From: Microglena sp. YARC
Lineage: Eukaryota > Chlorophyta > Chlorophyceae > Chlamydomonadales > Chlamydomonadaceae
Assembly (NCBI GenBank): GCA_022414725.1
Contig: CM039462.1
Span: 41,050,122-41,114,121 of the forward strand
Reading direction: 5' to 3'
Length of the DNA: 64,000 nucleotides
Both the position numbers and the translations under genes were made by a program. Numbering within the stretch: position 1 is the stretch's first letter; each line of letters starts with the position of its first letter. Below are positions 23,235 to 35,100 of this stretch, piece by piece. The notes beneath the pieces are model-generated. The model saw only the letters and a program-made list of their open reading frames with translations, was not told the DNA's origin and ran no database searches.

Positions 23235-23345
23235 GAAAGGGACTTCGCCCTTCGAAATCGTATCATACCGGATCTGGGTCAAAATCGAAGGGTCCCCTCC
23301 TCGTGTCACCCCTCCCCCAGGCCCCTCCCCCAGGCCCCTCCCCTC
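23235..23345. repeat. Right arm of the ~110-bp inverted repeat pair
   Basis: Reverse complement of 12118-12228 (GTGTCACCCCTCCCCCAGGC, GGGTCAAAATCGAAGGG). The C-rich CCCAGGCCCCTCC end has one extra repeat unit relative to the left arm. It is followed by CAGGTCCGGG repeats and a ~30-base G run (23388-23418). Confidence 0.75.
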
Positions 23346-23387
23346 TGGTCCTAAGCCCAAGCAGGTCCGGGCAGGTCCGGGCAGGTT

Positions 23388-23419
<32 letters not shown>

Positions 23420-23421
<2 letters not shown>

Positions 23422-24637
23422 GGGGTAGCTAGGGCCAGATCTGTTACACGTTTTGGCCTGTCTCTAATTCTCTATACCCGGTTTAGAACCAACCGTGCTC
23501 GGGATTTTTTAGGTCCTCGCCCGTCCTCGTGGTGAAGTATCGCAAACAATGTCCCTAGCAGGGTTAGTTCCAGACTTCCAAATATTGGCCTGGGCATGCT
23601 TAAAAGGTCGAAAACGGGCAAGAAAGTGGCACTGGCCAAGTTCCATTCACGACTTGAAAGTTGTAAACACTTGCTGCGTCTAACGCTGGCAAGAAATGTG
23701 AAAGGTATGTGTTTGGATTGAAGACCAGAATAGGCACATACACCCGAAGATTAATGCTAAGATCAAGTGTAGAATGAAAAAAATCTCGAGATTTTTGGAA
23801 GAAGGGATGTCCCCAATTGAAAAGTCCGTTAGTTACCGGTAGTTAGTTAGTTAGTTAGTTAGCGTGTCACAAAACAGCATTTTTAGGTTTCATGAAAAAC
23901 ATAAACAAACTTGAACACTCTATATTTTTGGTGAATTGTAAGACTTATTTGAACAGGGCAAATTATCACTAGAGCGCATATGAGCATCGCAATTCAAGAA
24001 AAGGAGCTGGGGTTCGTGCTTTTTTGGCCCAAAGCTATAATACGCTGGTAACATTTTTCAACATGTCATATTTGTACCATCCCAACAATTGCGCATACAA
24101 AGGTTGGGGAGCAGAATTGTCGTCAAAAAATCGAGGCGGAAAATGTAAGCATCACAATGGACGAAACATTCCCCTAGGGCACTCGTGCTATAATTAGCAC
24201 ACGGACCTCACCTCAGGGCCGTGCGTGGGGTGAGCATGGGCAAGCCACGCCACCTGTCGTTGGTCAAAAATCGCGTGCGTGTACTTCGACTGAAGATATC
24301 CCCTGCACCCGCCTGCACTGCGAATAACCCTTCTTTCCGCGAGTGCAATACCTTTTATGCGTCCATTCATCTGTTTGGCGTTTCCGCCGACCTTGGTGCT
24401 TCCGCACAGACCTGGACATGACATGCGGAGCCAACATTCGCCAGCGTGGTCGCCTGCACGCCACGAACTAACTGACCGGAACCGGAACGTCTGGGCTGGC
24501 CCCAAACATGCAATACCTTGTAAAAATTGAAACTTCGTTCAATGCCAATGACGTACGTTCACGCATAAGTTCACCTGTAGGTCTGAACGTCAACCTACGA
24601 TATATGTCAGCCAGCGGGCCATAGTCATCGACGGTCC
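23420..24637. other. No recognisable gene
   Basis: I see no gene here. A short TTAG repeat lies at 23836-23862. The segment 24485-24525 (CTGGGCTGGCCCCAAACATG, CTTGTAAAA) resembles 30350-30395 on the far side of the TIR element. Confidence 0.35.
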
Positions 24638-24657
24638 TAAGGGGTAGGTCACACTGC

Positions 24658-24860
24658 TTTTGGTCTGGCCGATTTTGGTCCGATTGGGGTCGATTTTGGT
24701 CGATTTAACTTATCACCAAAATCTTAGTGGTCACACTACAACATAGACCAAAATCGATTTTGGTCTAGGCCAAAATCAGACCAAAAGCTAGAGCTAAATC
24801 GACCAAACGCAAAAGCAGGGGGGGGGGGGGCATTTGCCTCGATTTAGCTTTTGGTCCGGA
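24658..24860. repeat. Left subterminal GATTTTGGTC repeats
   Basis: At least eight copies of GATTTTGGTC or its complement. They pair internally (24660-24740 against 24745-24800), so this end can form a hairpin. Confidence 0.75.
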
Positions 24861-25485
24861 TTGTTTTCTGGAACTTTATATTGTTTTATGTTATTATCTT
24901 TTCCGTATATTCGTTGTTTCACTCATACCTTTTCTTATCCAATTCTTAATTATTGTTGCTTCTAGTCTTCAAAATTGTCAGAGGGTGTGGCACAGTCGCA
25001 AGCTGATATTGTGTTGAGATATGGCCCAAATAGCTACAAATGAGAAGGAACGTGTTACATAAAGTGTATAAAAAATACGAAATCATCCAACTCTCTCTCG
25101 CTATTGGGGATGTCTCTTCAGCCTATTGGGCTTGCACATCATCATCAGGGGTGTGCTGTCAAGCAACTGCCAACTAAGCTTTTTCGATGCTTTTTCTTTC
25201 AGCACTTCTTGTCACCTAACTCTTGTCGTCGTATTTCCTATGTAGCAAGATTTTAGAGGTTGAATTTAAATTGGTACATTATTCCTACTTGGTACTTCAT
25301 TAGATGTTCCCAGCAAGCGAATTGTTACATTGGTCCCCAATTAAACTTGGCTACGTCCTCTAGCAAGCAACTTGGATTTCTTTTCTTACTATTATTTATT
25401 GACGACTTGGTCAAATAATTTGATCAGAGGTTACGGTGACTATAGCTAGCTCCGGCTTACGCTATGGTGTCCTTAACTTCACGTC

Positions 25486-25783
25486 TATCAGCTTGGATAA
25501 CACTCCGGAGAGTGGACTTTGTGTGTGCAGCACGCCAATCTATAAATGCGGAGACGAGAATAAGTTACAAGCACAGGAGACCCATTAAGGGGCACCAGTG
25601 GAGGAAAGGGGGCGGTAGCCTGGAACCTGATCAGGGTACAGGCTAGACAGCGCGTGTCAGAAGAACCGATGACGCAGTCAACAGGAAGCTGACATAGTAC
25701 TGTCAGGACCGATAGTTCTAAGGGAGTACACAAGGAGTCACCAAGACATAAAACAAGCGAGAGCACCGCTATTCATGCTGATA
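25486..25783 (-). repeat. Copia-type 3' LTR
   Basis: 298 bp, TATCAGC to GCTGATA in plus-strand reading. It is preceded by the target duplication ACGTC and, on the minus strand, by the polypurine-like AGGTGGAG. Confidence 0.88.
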
Positions 25784-28700
25784 CTCCACCTATGACGCAG
25801 GTGACATACAATACTAGTACTCCACCTATGGCACTGGGGACATAGAACCATAAACTGGTAGCAAACAAAAATTATTAAGGAACGGCGGAAAAACAGGAAA
25901 CCAGAAGAAAGCCTTGTCTAAAATAAAAGGATGAGAAAGGATGAACCAGAAACCACTGTAGTACTCCGAAAATGTAGCAGCAAAAAACTTGGGTCATACC
26001 GAGCTGAGCTGAGACCAAAATGGAAATGTAACCATCCATAGTAAGCGCAAAAATACTATTCATCCAGAATAGTAGGCACCAAACCAGAAAATCACAGGGA
26101 GGCCAAACAGAAATCAATCCTAATACCAAAGGAAGGGGAACAACGGTGACTGAAAGAACCGAGAACTTAACCTAAAGAGAAGACTGAAAAAATCGTATAT
26201 CAAAGTTGGGGAACAACGGTATAGAAAAACCGATCCGGGAATAGGAACCTAACGCCAATCAATGATAACCAAAGAGACGGATTGAAATATCGTGTGAGCG
26301 CAGCTCACGAGAGAATCAAAGCCTAAAGGACGCAGACAAGAGGACACTAAAGACTACGATGGAAAAAAAAAGTCGATGGAAAAATCCACTACCTTAAAAA
26401 CTATTCTTAGCATAGAATTCATGACTAGGTTGGGATGAAAAAAACCATGATGAACTGGTTTCTTACCCAAAGATGGAAGTAAGAAGATTTATGAAAGTTA
26501 ATTATCATAAATCCCCAGTTACGGCACTAACTAAAACATTCTAGGAGGTGGGTATCGCACCGCAAAGAACTCATGCACTCAAGACAAACCAAGTGCCTAA
26601 CTAAAGCAAACCAAACTTGCAGCAACTGAAAAAATCCAAAGGATGCGAAGTTAAAATTTTCAAGAAACTTGTAACCAACAAAGGAAACACAGTTCAATGA
26701 ACAATAGAAGGGTAGATGTACAACCATAGTACATAAAACCTATTGTCCACCTGAAAAATAGTAAACGCATAAAAAGGACTTCAAAGAATTTACTGCAAAG
26801 GATGGACTGAAAGGGCGCTTGAAATATACTCGGAAAACAAGAAAGAGGTGAGCGGCGGTACATCTGCAAGTACAACTGCAAGATTACCCAGCCCACCAAT
26901 TCACAGTAAAATCCGAAGGGAAACAACTACTACACTCCACAAAAAGTTCCAATCACATGAGGGGCTGGTGATCTAAAAACAGTGTGGAGTAAAAAGAAAT
27001 AGCTAATCTATGATGAGCTCCACCGAACGAACCATCTGCCTATGGAACTAAGAGTCAGAAACCATCAAGACGCTATAACGGTGGTCTGAATTAAGTACCA
27101 CCTTCCACAAAAACCAAGAAAGACAGCTGAAAGGAAGCTGCCTAAACAAAGCGTCGTAACGCTCCACCAATCTAGACTACCCTATAAGTCAGTCTAGGAG
27201 GTGCTGAGGAATAGGCACTCACACATAGGGCCATGTTAACCTACGTATGAGAACCAGCAGCACCTAAAACAATGAATCCTGGGTTGACTGTAACACCCCA
27301 GCCATACGCAGTATCAAGCTAGACCAGTGTTCAAGATCATCACTTACCCATTCGGCAACGGTTACATCATCACATGGGCTTGACCCGAGTAATCCACCAG
27401 GGACGACAGGAGGCGTCGGAATTATCGACACCCGCGAGCCATCCGAGGTGGTCGGAGGTTGGCGACTATTAGTCAATGGACCTGATCCAGGTACCACTAT
27501 GATCGAAGGCTGTCTAAATCCTAAAGCTTCACCGCTAAAACGTGGCACAGAGGAGGGCCTGGCGACCCCCTGAGATTCGGCTAAGATTATAGTTGGATAT
27601 CCAACTCCCACCCGCCCTAAAACTTCACACACAATACAACAAGATCAGGCCCTGGTCTAGAATGCAACAATGATACATCCCAGCCAGGCCAGCCAACAAC
27701 AATTGGGGTTTTTAAAGGGCGTAGGGAATTACCGGTAACACATAACATATCACCGTTTGATGACAGGAGGGATGCAAGCGGGCACGGGGACCCATACTAA
27801 TGGGAGAACCCAGAAAGACAGTTTAGGACTGAACTGGAGATAGAGAGTACATCACTACTCCCTACTAACTGGCGCAACATTGGAAACCCAAATATAATAA
27901 CCCTTACTCACCAGGGAATACCCAACCAGTCTACCAAGTAATGCCTTTCTAACTAGCTTGTTGCGTGACTGCCCAATACTAAGATTACATAGCAAGGGCA
28001 ACCAAACAAACGCAACAACGACACATCAGGTGCAACCCCAAAGAAAAGCTCCGAAGGAGTCTTGTCTCCCTAGATGAACACGCGATTGCGAAGATAACAC
28101 ACTAGCACCATGCTGAGCAGTGTCATCATCAACAACTCATGCATGCCCCAACTAATCGAGATCAACCATGCCTCTATACCACTTAACTAAAAATTCCTAA
28201 GCCCTATCAGAACTCAAACACTTGAACTCAAACTCACGTAGCTAAGGCATACACCTAAGGGGGGGAACCAGGGGCACGGGAAGACAAAGTAGTAACCTCT
28301 GTCGAACCACGGAACGCACCCAGGGGTCACAAGGAGCCTAAGAGAGAAAAATATCCACCAAGATATCATGCCAAAGATCCTCCACGGCCGCTGGACTAGG
28401 GCCAGGACGGCGTCCACTGCGGCCTGTAGCATGGGCGAAGTCCGGCGCTGCGAGACCTGGGATCACAGAAGGTGGGGAAGCGTTAGGTCGAAGTCGAGAT
28501 TTGAGGTATGGGAAAAAGGAGACGAGAATGACAGTGCAGCAAGTCACACCTGGTGCAGAAAATCGCACCAATGGCAGAAAATCGCAAATCGCAAGGGCAG
28601 AATTCGAACATTTATCGCTAGGATGCGAAGAGCAGAGCCGAGGCATGTAAAGGTCCTAATATCCCGCCGTCGATGATCAGTCAATCCCAAGTCCCCCCCT

Positions 28701-29204
28701 CTATCGCTCGACTCACCCGGTTGGGGGGTAGAGGGAGCAGCACCCGTAGTGGTGCTGACCATACCCCCCTGCTTCCTACCACCTCCAGAATCTCCAGGTC
28801 CAGACGCGTAGGTCGTCCTCCTCTGGCGAACCCTACGGCAGTGCCGGCGATCCGCCAGCTTGATCGAAAAAATTCTCCAGAAGGAGCACAGAGCCACTAG
28901 AGCGCAAGCTCATGCCAGTAGCCGACCGTCGGCTGGGCAGAGCAAAGGGGGCAAAGACGACGTAGACATCAGCAGGGAGCTTGGTCGGCTTGGCAACCTC
29001 CGGTATGCAGGCAGAGCCTCAAACACCGGAGAAAGGTTAGCGACGTCAAGGACGCGAGCAGACGAAGACGGGGTATCTCCACCGATGTCCAGGCTAGTCG
29101 CCGACTTGAGTCTGCACGTCACAGTCATCTACGACAGACGGGAGGAGGCGACAGACGGCAGGGGAGGAAAAGGAAGAGAAGGAAGAGCGCAGTGGTTAGC
29201 GTGA

Positions 29205-29217
29205 TGGGCCCATAACC
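29205..29217 (-). promoter_or_regulatory. Primer binding site, half initiator tRNA-Met type
   Basis: On the minus strand GGTTATGGGCCCA starts at the first base after the LTR. It is complementary to the CUGGGCCCAUAACC region of eukaryotic initiator tRNA-Met, the site used by elements primed with a cleaved tRNA half. Confidence 0.8.
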
Positions 29218-29515
29218 TATCAGCTTGGATAACACTCCGGAGAGTGGACTTTGTGTGTGCAGCACGCCAATCTATAAATGCGGAGACGAGAATAAGTTAC
29301 AAGCACAGGAGACCCATTAAGGGGCACCAGTGGAGGAAAGGGGGCGGTAGCCTGGAACCTGATCAGGGTACAGGCTAGACAGCGCGTGTCAAAAGAACCG
29401 ATGACGCAGTCAACAGGAAGCTGACATAGTACTGTCAGGACCGATAGTTCTAAGGGAGTACACAAGGAGTCACCAAGACATAAAACAAGCGAGAGCACCG
29501 CTATTCATGCTGATA
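29218..29515 (-). repeat. Copia-type 5' LTR
   Basis: 298 bp, nearly identical to 25486-25783 (TCAAAAGAACC against TCAGAAGAACC). It is followed outside by ACGTC. Confidence 0.88.
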
Positions 29516-30049
29516 ACGTCCTGTGAGTAACGGTATTACACGGATGTAACAATTTCAATTTCAATTTCAATTTATCAGAGGTTGTAACAGAGGTCCCCAA
29601 ATCTGCATTGTTTCCACTATCCAGTCTCCCTACTTGCAGCTCCCTGTTGCTCCGTCCCTGCTGCGGGCAGCTCCCAGCTCCCTGCTCCCTGCTCCCTGCT
29701 CCCACCTCCCACCTCCCACCTCCCACCTCCCACCTCCCACCTCCCTGCAGGTCCTCCAGGTACCTGCACCTTGCAGGTCCTGCAGGTCCTGCAGGTCCTG
29801 CAAAAAAAACAAAAGCGCACCAATTAAAAAACTGGTGCGAGCGCACTTTTTCAAAGGCAAGTGCGCTTTTTTGACAGCACACATTTTTGTAAGGCATCGG
29901 CACTTGGGGGGCTGCAAAATAATTGTCATCAGTTCAAAAACATTACAGCTTTTAGACTTGAAAACAAACAGTTATACTCCTGTATCCAAGTAGCTGACCA
30001 AAAGCAAAATCGAAAGCAAAACCGGATCAAAAATTGTCTCAAAGACCAG

Positions 30050-30222
30050 ATTTTGCTTTCGATTTAGCTTTGGGTCCGCTTTTGGTCGCTTTGGGTCCCC
30101 ACCAAAATCGAACCAAAATCGGACCAAAATCGAACCAAAATCGAACCAAAATAGAACCAAAATCGAACCAAAATAGAACCAAAATCGAACCAAAAGCAAA
30201 AGCTAAATCGACTAAAAGCAAG
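30050..30222. repeat. Right subterminal AACCAAAATCG repeats
   Basis: Ten or more near-perfect 11-bp repeats (ACCAAAATCGA) sit next to the right TIR. They are inverted relative to the left-end repeats. Confidence 0.8.
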
Positions 30223-30559
30223 AGCAGTGTGACCTACCCCTAACCGTTTGGACTTGAAGTCTGTAGGCATGCACGTGAAACTACGGGTCGCGACATCGAC
30301 GGTTGCACCTGCTTGTGCGTAGAGTTGGCGTTGAGGAGTGAGCTGGACGGGACGTATCGTTCACGCCTGGGCTGGGCCCAATAATGCAAAAACTTGTAAA
30401 ACAATCCGTAAAATCAACCAGACCCCTAATTGGTCCCATTTTTCTTGCATCAAATTCTTAAGAATAAAGACAATCGACTTATATGAATTGCATTACATTG
30501 CAAGAACGTTCAATACTGCTTACAAATCAACAACCCTTAAAAAAACTCCCTTTTTCGTC

Positions 30560-30835
30560 ACTTTATAGTCAATAATGCTATAACATCCATCGATTCAATG
30601 AAATTCAATTACACAAAATTCAGTTCAATTAAATCCGATTCGAAATGCTAAAATTCAAATCAATTACATGCATTCAAAGCACGTTGATAAAATAAAATAA
30701 AATTGAATACAATCGAATTAAAGTAAGACAATTAGACAACATTAAATACAATTAAATTAAAATCAACTAAAATCAATTAAAATCAATTGAATTCAGAATT
30801 CAATTCATTACATTCGGGTCGCGCCCCAAGGCGCC
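30560..30835. repeat. A/T-rich AATTAAAATC degenerate repeat
   Basis: Degenerate short repeats of AATTCAATTAAAATC type, with no gene. Confidence 0.6.
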
Positions 30836-30838
30836 CTT

Positions 30839-30985
30839 AATTATGTGGGTGGGTATAGATGGGTGGGTCAATGGGTGGTATATATGGATGGGTGTATGTG
30901 TGAGTATGGGTAGTTTGGATGGGTATGTATAGGTGGGTGAATGGGTGGGTGAATGGGTGAGTGAGGGTGGTATGGATGGGTACCG
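30839..30985. repeat. GGGTGGGTATATG minisatellite
   Basis: Tandem GATGGGTGGGT/ATGGGTGGT units between the TIR element and the ATAD3 gene. Confidence 0.75.
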
Positions 30986-31079
30986 GTATGGAACTACTAT
31001 GGATATCTTGTATCACACAGTCCCTGTTTAGGAATTCCGAGGATGACATTGTGTGCGCCATAGTGTAAACACCTTTAAT

Positions 31080-31933
31080 CCAAATGCAATTTCAATCCGT
31101 GCCTCTTATTTCAATTGAAGAGGGTGGGGTGGGGTGGTGGGGTGGGGGACCTAATTTGTTTACTCCTGCATGGGGTCAGGTTTCCGGACCCATCATGTCG
31201 CTCGTCCCCCCCCCACCACCACCACCTTTTACCAGCTCCGCGGTCCTGGTAAAAGTGTCAACAGCGGTGCCCATACGGACCCTACAGCATTTATTTTTCT
31301 TCTCAGCTCTTGCAAGTGCAATGTTTTTTCTCTTGTAAATCTGATTATGCAATATTAAACAGCGTATCTTCGGGCATCTTATGCCCCAGGTCGCGTCCTC
31401 TATGGCTCAGAGCAGGTCGATGCCACCCTGTGCCCCGAGCGTTTGTTCTTGGATTGAGCCCTTGCGAGCTCAACTGTTTGCTACTCTCAAATAACTAAAT
31501 GTCGTCTTTTAAAAGCTCAGCTCCGGGCATCGTTTGCCTCAGGGGTGTACCAGAGGTCGCAGACTGACAATCTCGGCCCCGGTGCCACCCTGCGTAGGCC
31601 TACGCGTAGGTCGCAGGGGATTAGCCTCGGCCCCGGAACCACTCTTTAACTATTTTTCTCGAATACCCTGGGGAATCCTAGCTCGCCCTTCTGGAATAAG
31701 CTGGAGAATGCCCATGCTATTAACCAAACTAGTGCCGGTACCTCAGACCTGCCTCAGGGCTTGTGTCAGACTCCCACCCCCTGCCCCAGGGCTTGGGTGT
31801 CAGGGGCTCTTACAGCCTGGCGCTCGCTGGCTTCCCGGCCCTAGACCAACGAGCCCTAGCGCCCCCATGTCCACCCAATGTGCATATACCAAAAGCTACC
31901 TGGTGTCGAAGCTAGCAATTCGTGGCATCCAGT
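31080..31933 (+). promoter_or_regulatory. Region upstream of ATAD3 start
   Basis: About 850 bp without a supported gene. It holds a G-rich then C-rich stretch (31120-31230) and two diverged tandem copies of a GCCCCAGGTCGC / GGTGCCACCCTG segment (31370-31440, 31520-31640). The 5' UTR and promoter of the downstream gene must be here or further upstream; no core promoter motif is evident. Confidence 0.4.
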
Positions 31934-32182
31934 ATGTCTATCTGGAAGCTCGGGGGTCAGGCTCTCGCCACGACTGGCCTCGTGGCCGCTCTGTCGGCTC
32001 CTATTGCCTTCGCAGACAAAGAGATCGATATTGAAAAGAGGGAGAAGGAGAAAGAGAAGGAGAAGGAGAAGGAAAGAAAGAAAGCTGAGGAGAGGGACAA
32101 CCGCCCTCTCTTTGATCCCGATGCGCTCGAGCGCGGAGCTAAGGCTCTGCGTGAGATAAACAAGTCTCCTTATGCCAAGCAG
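31934..32182 (+). CDS. ATAD3: ATAD3 exon 1
   Basis: ATG at 31934; 83 codons; donor AAGCAG|GTAAGG, phase 0. It encodes a hydrophobic, mitochondrial-type N-terminus ([16 protein letters not shown]), then [13 protein letters not shown] and the ATAD3 signature [19 protein letters not shown]. An in-frame GTG lies four codons upstream, but ATG is the sensible start. Confidence 0.92.
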
Positions 32183-35100
32183 GTAAGGACGGCTTCGTTG
32201 GTGTTGATGCGCACCTGCACCTCAGCACTTCTCCGGCGGGCCAAGTTGCAGAACACTCTTGCCCTCCTAGCTGCGATGGACTGCACCACTGCGATGTTGT
32301 TTTTCTACCTTTCCATGAGGAAGCATGCTGCCAGATCATGCTCTGGTCCATGTCTTCACGTTGCATGGTGTTTTCCGCCTCCATAATAGGTTGCTGCCGC
32401 AGTAGATCAGTGCGATTGAGCCGATGCGTTTACTAGTCATGCTATTACGTTTGATGCCTCGACGCCAAAACTCATGCGATTAATTGTCGTGATCCGACTG
32501 CGTCGGCTTCCTGAAGGTTCCGAAACCGCTCCAGGCACTCTATCGAGAGAAGTGCGACTCGCTGCAATTTTCGCCTATTCGCCTTGCCTTATGCGGCCGT
32601 GGGTTAAATCGCCTGCACACATGATCAGCTGCATCGACTGGGCGATCATAAACTATCACGACCCGTCGGACCCGTTTTGGGGTTCGGCCCCATGGCGATA
32701 CACAGTCGATTAAAAACAGAAATTAGCTATATGGACGGTAGTCGCCATGTACTGGAAGCATGCTTAATGCACATGGTTCGTTGCAGGGGTCTTGCAGACC
32801 TGAGACTGCAACTCAACACGAAACAACCCGTATACCTCCCGCATGTGTTACCATGAGTTATACCTCTTCATATCACCCTAAGACCTCCATTATCTTCATT
32901 AAGTCCGACAGGCAAGCTCATTCTGCATGCAGCTGCATCCCAGTAGCCAACAGAACTTGCTGTACTACATGGGCACCCACAAATTCATGGGTGCATGCAT
33001 GCATGCACCTACTGATCGCATTTTTAATGTATGTTAAGTATTTAGTTCATGCAGTTCACGTGTTTTATCATGGACTACATCATATTCTCCACCAAGAACG
33101 GGCTCTGATGTAGGCCTCTATTAGATATCTGTAGGCCCCTATTAGATATGTCATATGTGGCCCCCTATTAGATATATGTAGGCCCCTGTTAGAGATATGT
33201 AGGCCCCTGTTAGATATATGAGTATGATCTATATGAACATATGATACCACTTGTTGCTTTGTACAGCCTGTTGCACAGCCTAAAGTCATGATGTTTTAAA
33301 CCTCATCTCTGGGTCAACTACACAGTCACAGAGGACTCCGTTTTGAATGGGCTAGCAGCATGTCCCTTCACTTGGTACACAGTGAATTCCCAAGAGCTTT
33401 TTTTACATGGCGCTATCACTGGGCCCTGAAGTAGGAGTGGCTCTAAGTACTTATGTGTGGCAATAAAACACACTCTTATACCCCAGGGAGTGGGCATGTG
33501 CCAGCCAGAAGTATGTGTGGGAGTAAAACACTCACATCCCCCGGGGAGTGGGCATGTGCCAGCCAGAATTACGTGTGGCAATACAATACACTCAACATCA
33601 GAAGTAGATCATGGCACATATAAGTTGGCAACTAACACACTACTACTAGTAATGACAACGCCTGGTGGGGCGTGGTATTAAGGGAGCCCCGGAGCTGCTA
33701 CTTTACCTGGACAAAGCTACCATGGCGGTGGACAGGGACCGCGAACACCAAGGCGCACCCGTAGGGATTCGAACCCTGCACCTTTGTCGTTCAAGGAGCT
33801 CAGCCGTTCAGCCATTCGTTGAAAGGGGATACACTACTACTGCTACTACTACTACTATTTTGATAAGTGGTCGGTCACCAAGAGGATTTTGGGCTACTAC
33901 TAAAATATGTCAACTTAAATATGCGCCATGATTAGCCGACCACTAACACACTCACCCTCACAAGTACATGATGCCACATGTAAGTTCCGGTAGCTAATCC
34001 CTCAATCTTTTAGCACCCATGGGTCTGTTCGCAAATCCTCCTGTATTTGCACACATAATTATTTGATGTTTATATTAGAAGGATTTGGCCCTAGAGGCTT
34101 CAGCAATCACAGGGCCTCACACTCACACCAACTATTATCTGACACTCCTCCTGTATTTGCACACATAATTATTGGACAATTATACATGAAGGGGTTGGCT
34201 CTAGAGACTTCAGCAATCACAGGACCTCACAAACACACCAAATGTTGTCTGACTCTCCTCCTGCATATGCACACATCTTTATTGGACACATCTATTTGCA
34301 GGATTTGGCTCACAACTTGTAGTCAGCTTGGGGCTATTGCTGACTCCGTTGTCAGTTATTGATGACTCCGTTGTACATAGAGGTACTTGAGGTTGGGAGT
34401 GAAGATATGGTTAAGTTTATTTTATGTTTTATGTTTAATTTGTGTTTATAAAGCACATAGCACTAGAGACTTCAGCAATCACATGGCCGCACACACACAC
34501 CAACTGTTGTCTAACGCTAATATTTGCACACACAGGTGTTGGATCTCACCAGGACCCAGGAAGTCACGAAGGTACAAGAATCAAAGCAGAAGGAGGCAGA
34601 GGCTTTTCGACATGCGGCCATGTTGGCTAAGGAGCGCCAGCTGTTGGTGTCTGTGTTTGTCTGTGTGGACATTCAATCTGGGACTGAGGCTGAGGCTATG
34701 CGACATGCAGCCATGTTGGCTTATGTGTTCCAGCTTTTAAAAACTTCTTGTTCTATTCGTTCTTCTGTTTGGGCATTAAATCCGGGGCAGAGGCAGAGGC
34801 TATGCGACATGCAGCCATGTTGGTTTATGTGTTCCAGCTTTTAAAAACTTCTTGTTCTATTCGTTCTTCTGTGTGGGCATTAAATCCGAGGCAGAGGCAG
34901 AGGCTATGCGACATGCAGCCATGTTGGCTTATATGTTCCAGCTTTGAAAAACTTCTTGTTCTATTCGTTCTTCTGTGTGGGCATTAAATCCGGGGCAGAG
35001 GCAGAGGCTATGCGACATGCAGCCATGTTGGCTAAGGTGCGCCAGCTGTTAAACACCCCGGGGTGTTTGTGTTTGTCTGTGTGGGCATTCAATCCAGGGC

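Larger units (their letters stand above)
25486..29515 (-). mobile_element. Ty1/copia-type LTR element, non-autonomous, nested
   Basis: Two 298-bp LTRs (25486-25783, 29218-29515) differ by about one base. The target duplication ACGTC is exact (25481-25485, 29516-29520). LTR termini are TATCAGC...GCTGATA rather than TG...CA. Directly inside the right LTR, on the minus strand, is GGTTATGGGCCCA, the complement of the anticodon-arm region of initiator tRNA-Met. This is the half-tRNA priming site known from copia elements, so the element reads on the minus strand. A purine-rich AGGTGGAG abuts the other LTR. The 3.4-kb interior has no recognisable gag or pol. A G/S/P-rich frame near 28544-28897 (minus) could be a gag remnant but is unproven. 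Confidence 0.85.
24641..30240. mobile_element. TIR DNA element (PIF/Harbinger-like ends), non-autonomous
   Basis: An 18-bp perfect terminal inverted repeat (GGGGTAGGTCACACTGCT at 24641-24658 and its reverse complement at 30223-30240) is flanked on both sides by TAA (24638-24640 and 30241-30243). A 3-bp TWA duplication is typical of the PIF/Harbinger superfamily. Both ends carry subterminal clusters of ACCAAAATCGA-type motifs, in opposite orientation at the two ends. Without the nested LTR element the body is about 1.6 kb and has no transposase. It includes a CTCCCACCTCC/CTCCCTG minisatellite (29690-29745) and GCAGGTCCT repeats (29765-29800). Confidence 0.8.

Noticed and set aside
25875..27632. 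Minus-strand frames inside the copia-type element as gag or pol
   Set aside because: Composition is Phe/Cys/Leu/Trp-rich with no RNase H, integrase or reverse transcriptase motif. The element looks non-coding apart from a possible gag remnant nearer the 5' LTR.
24485..30395. Direct repeat flanking the TIR element as a long target duplication
   Set aside because: The similar segments (CTGGGCTGG..CCAA, CTTGTAAAA) lie 110-160 bp away from the TIRs and are diverged. The 3-bp TAA is the adjacent, exact duplication.
33757..33838. A functional tRNA gene
   Set aside because: The A and B boxes are good, but a clean cloverleaf and anticodon could not be drawn, and a related diverged piece at 43075-43140 points to a dispersed SINE. 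It is kept only as a tRNA-like feature.
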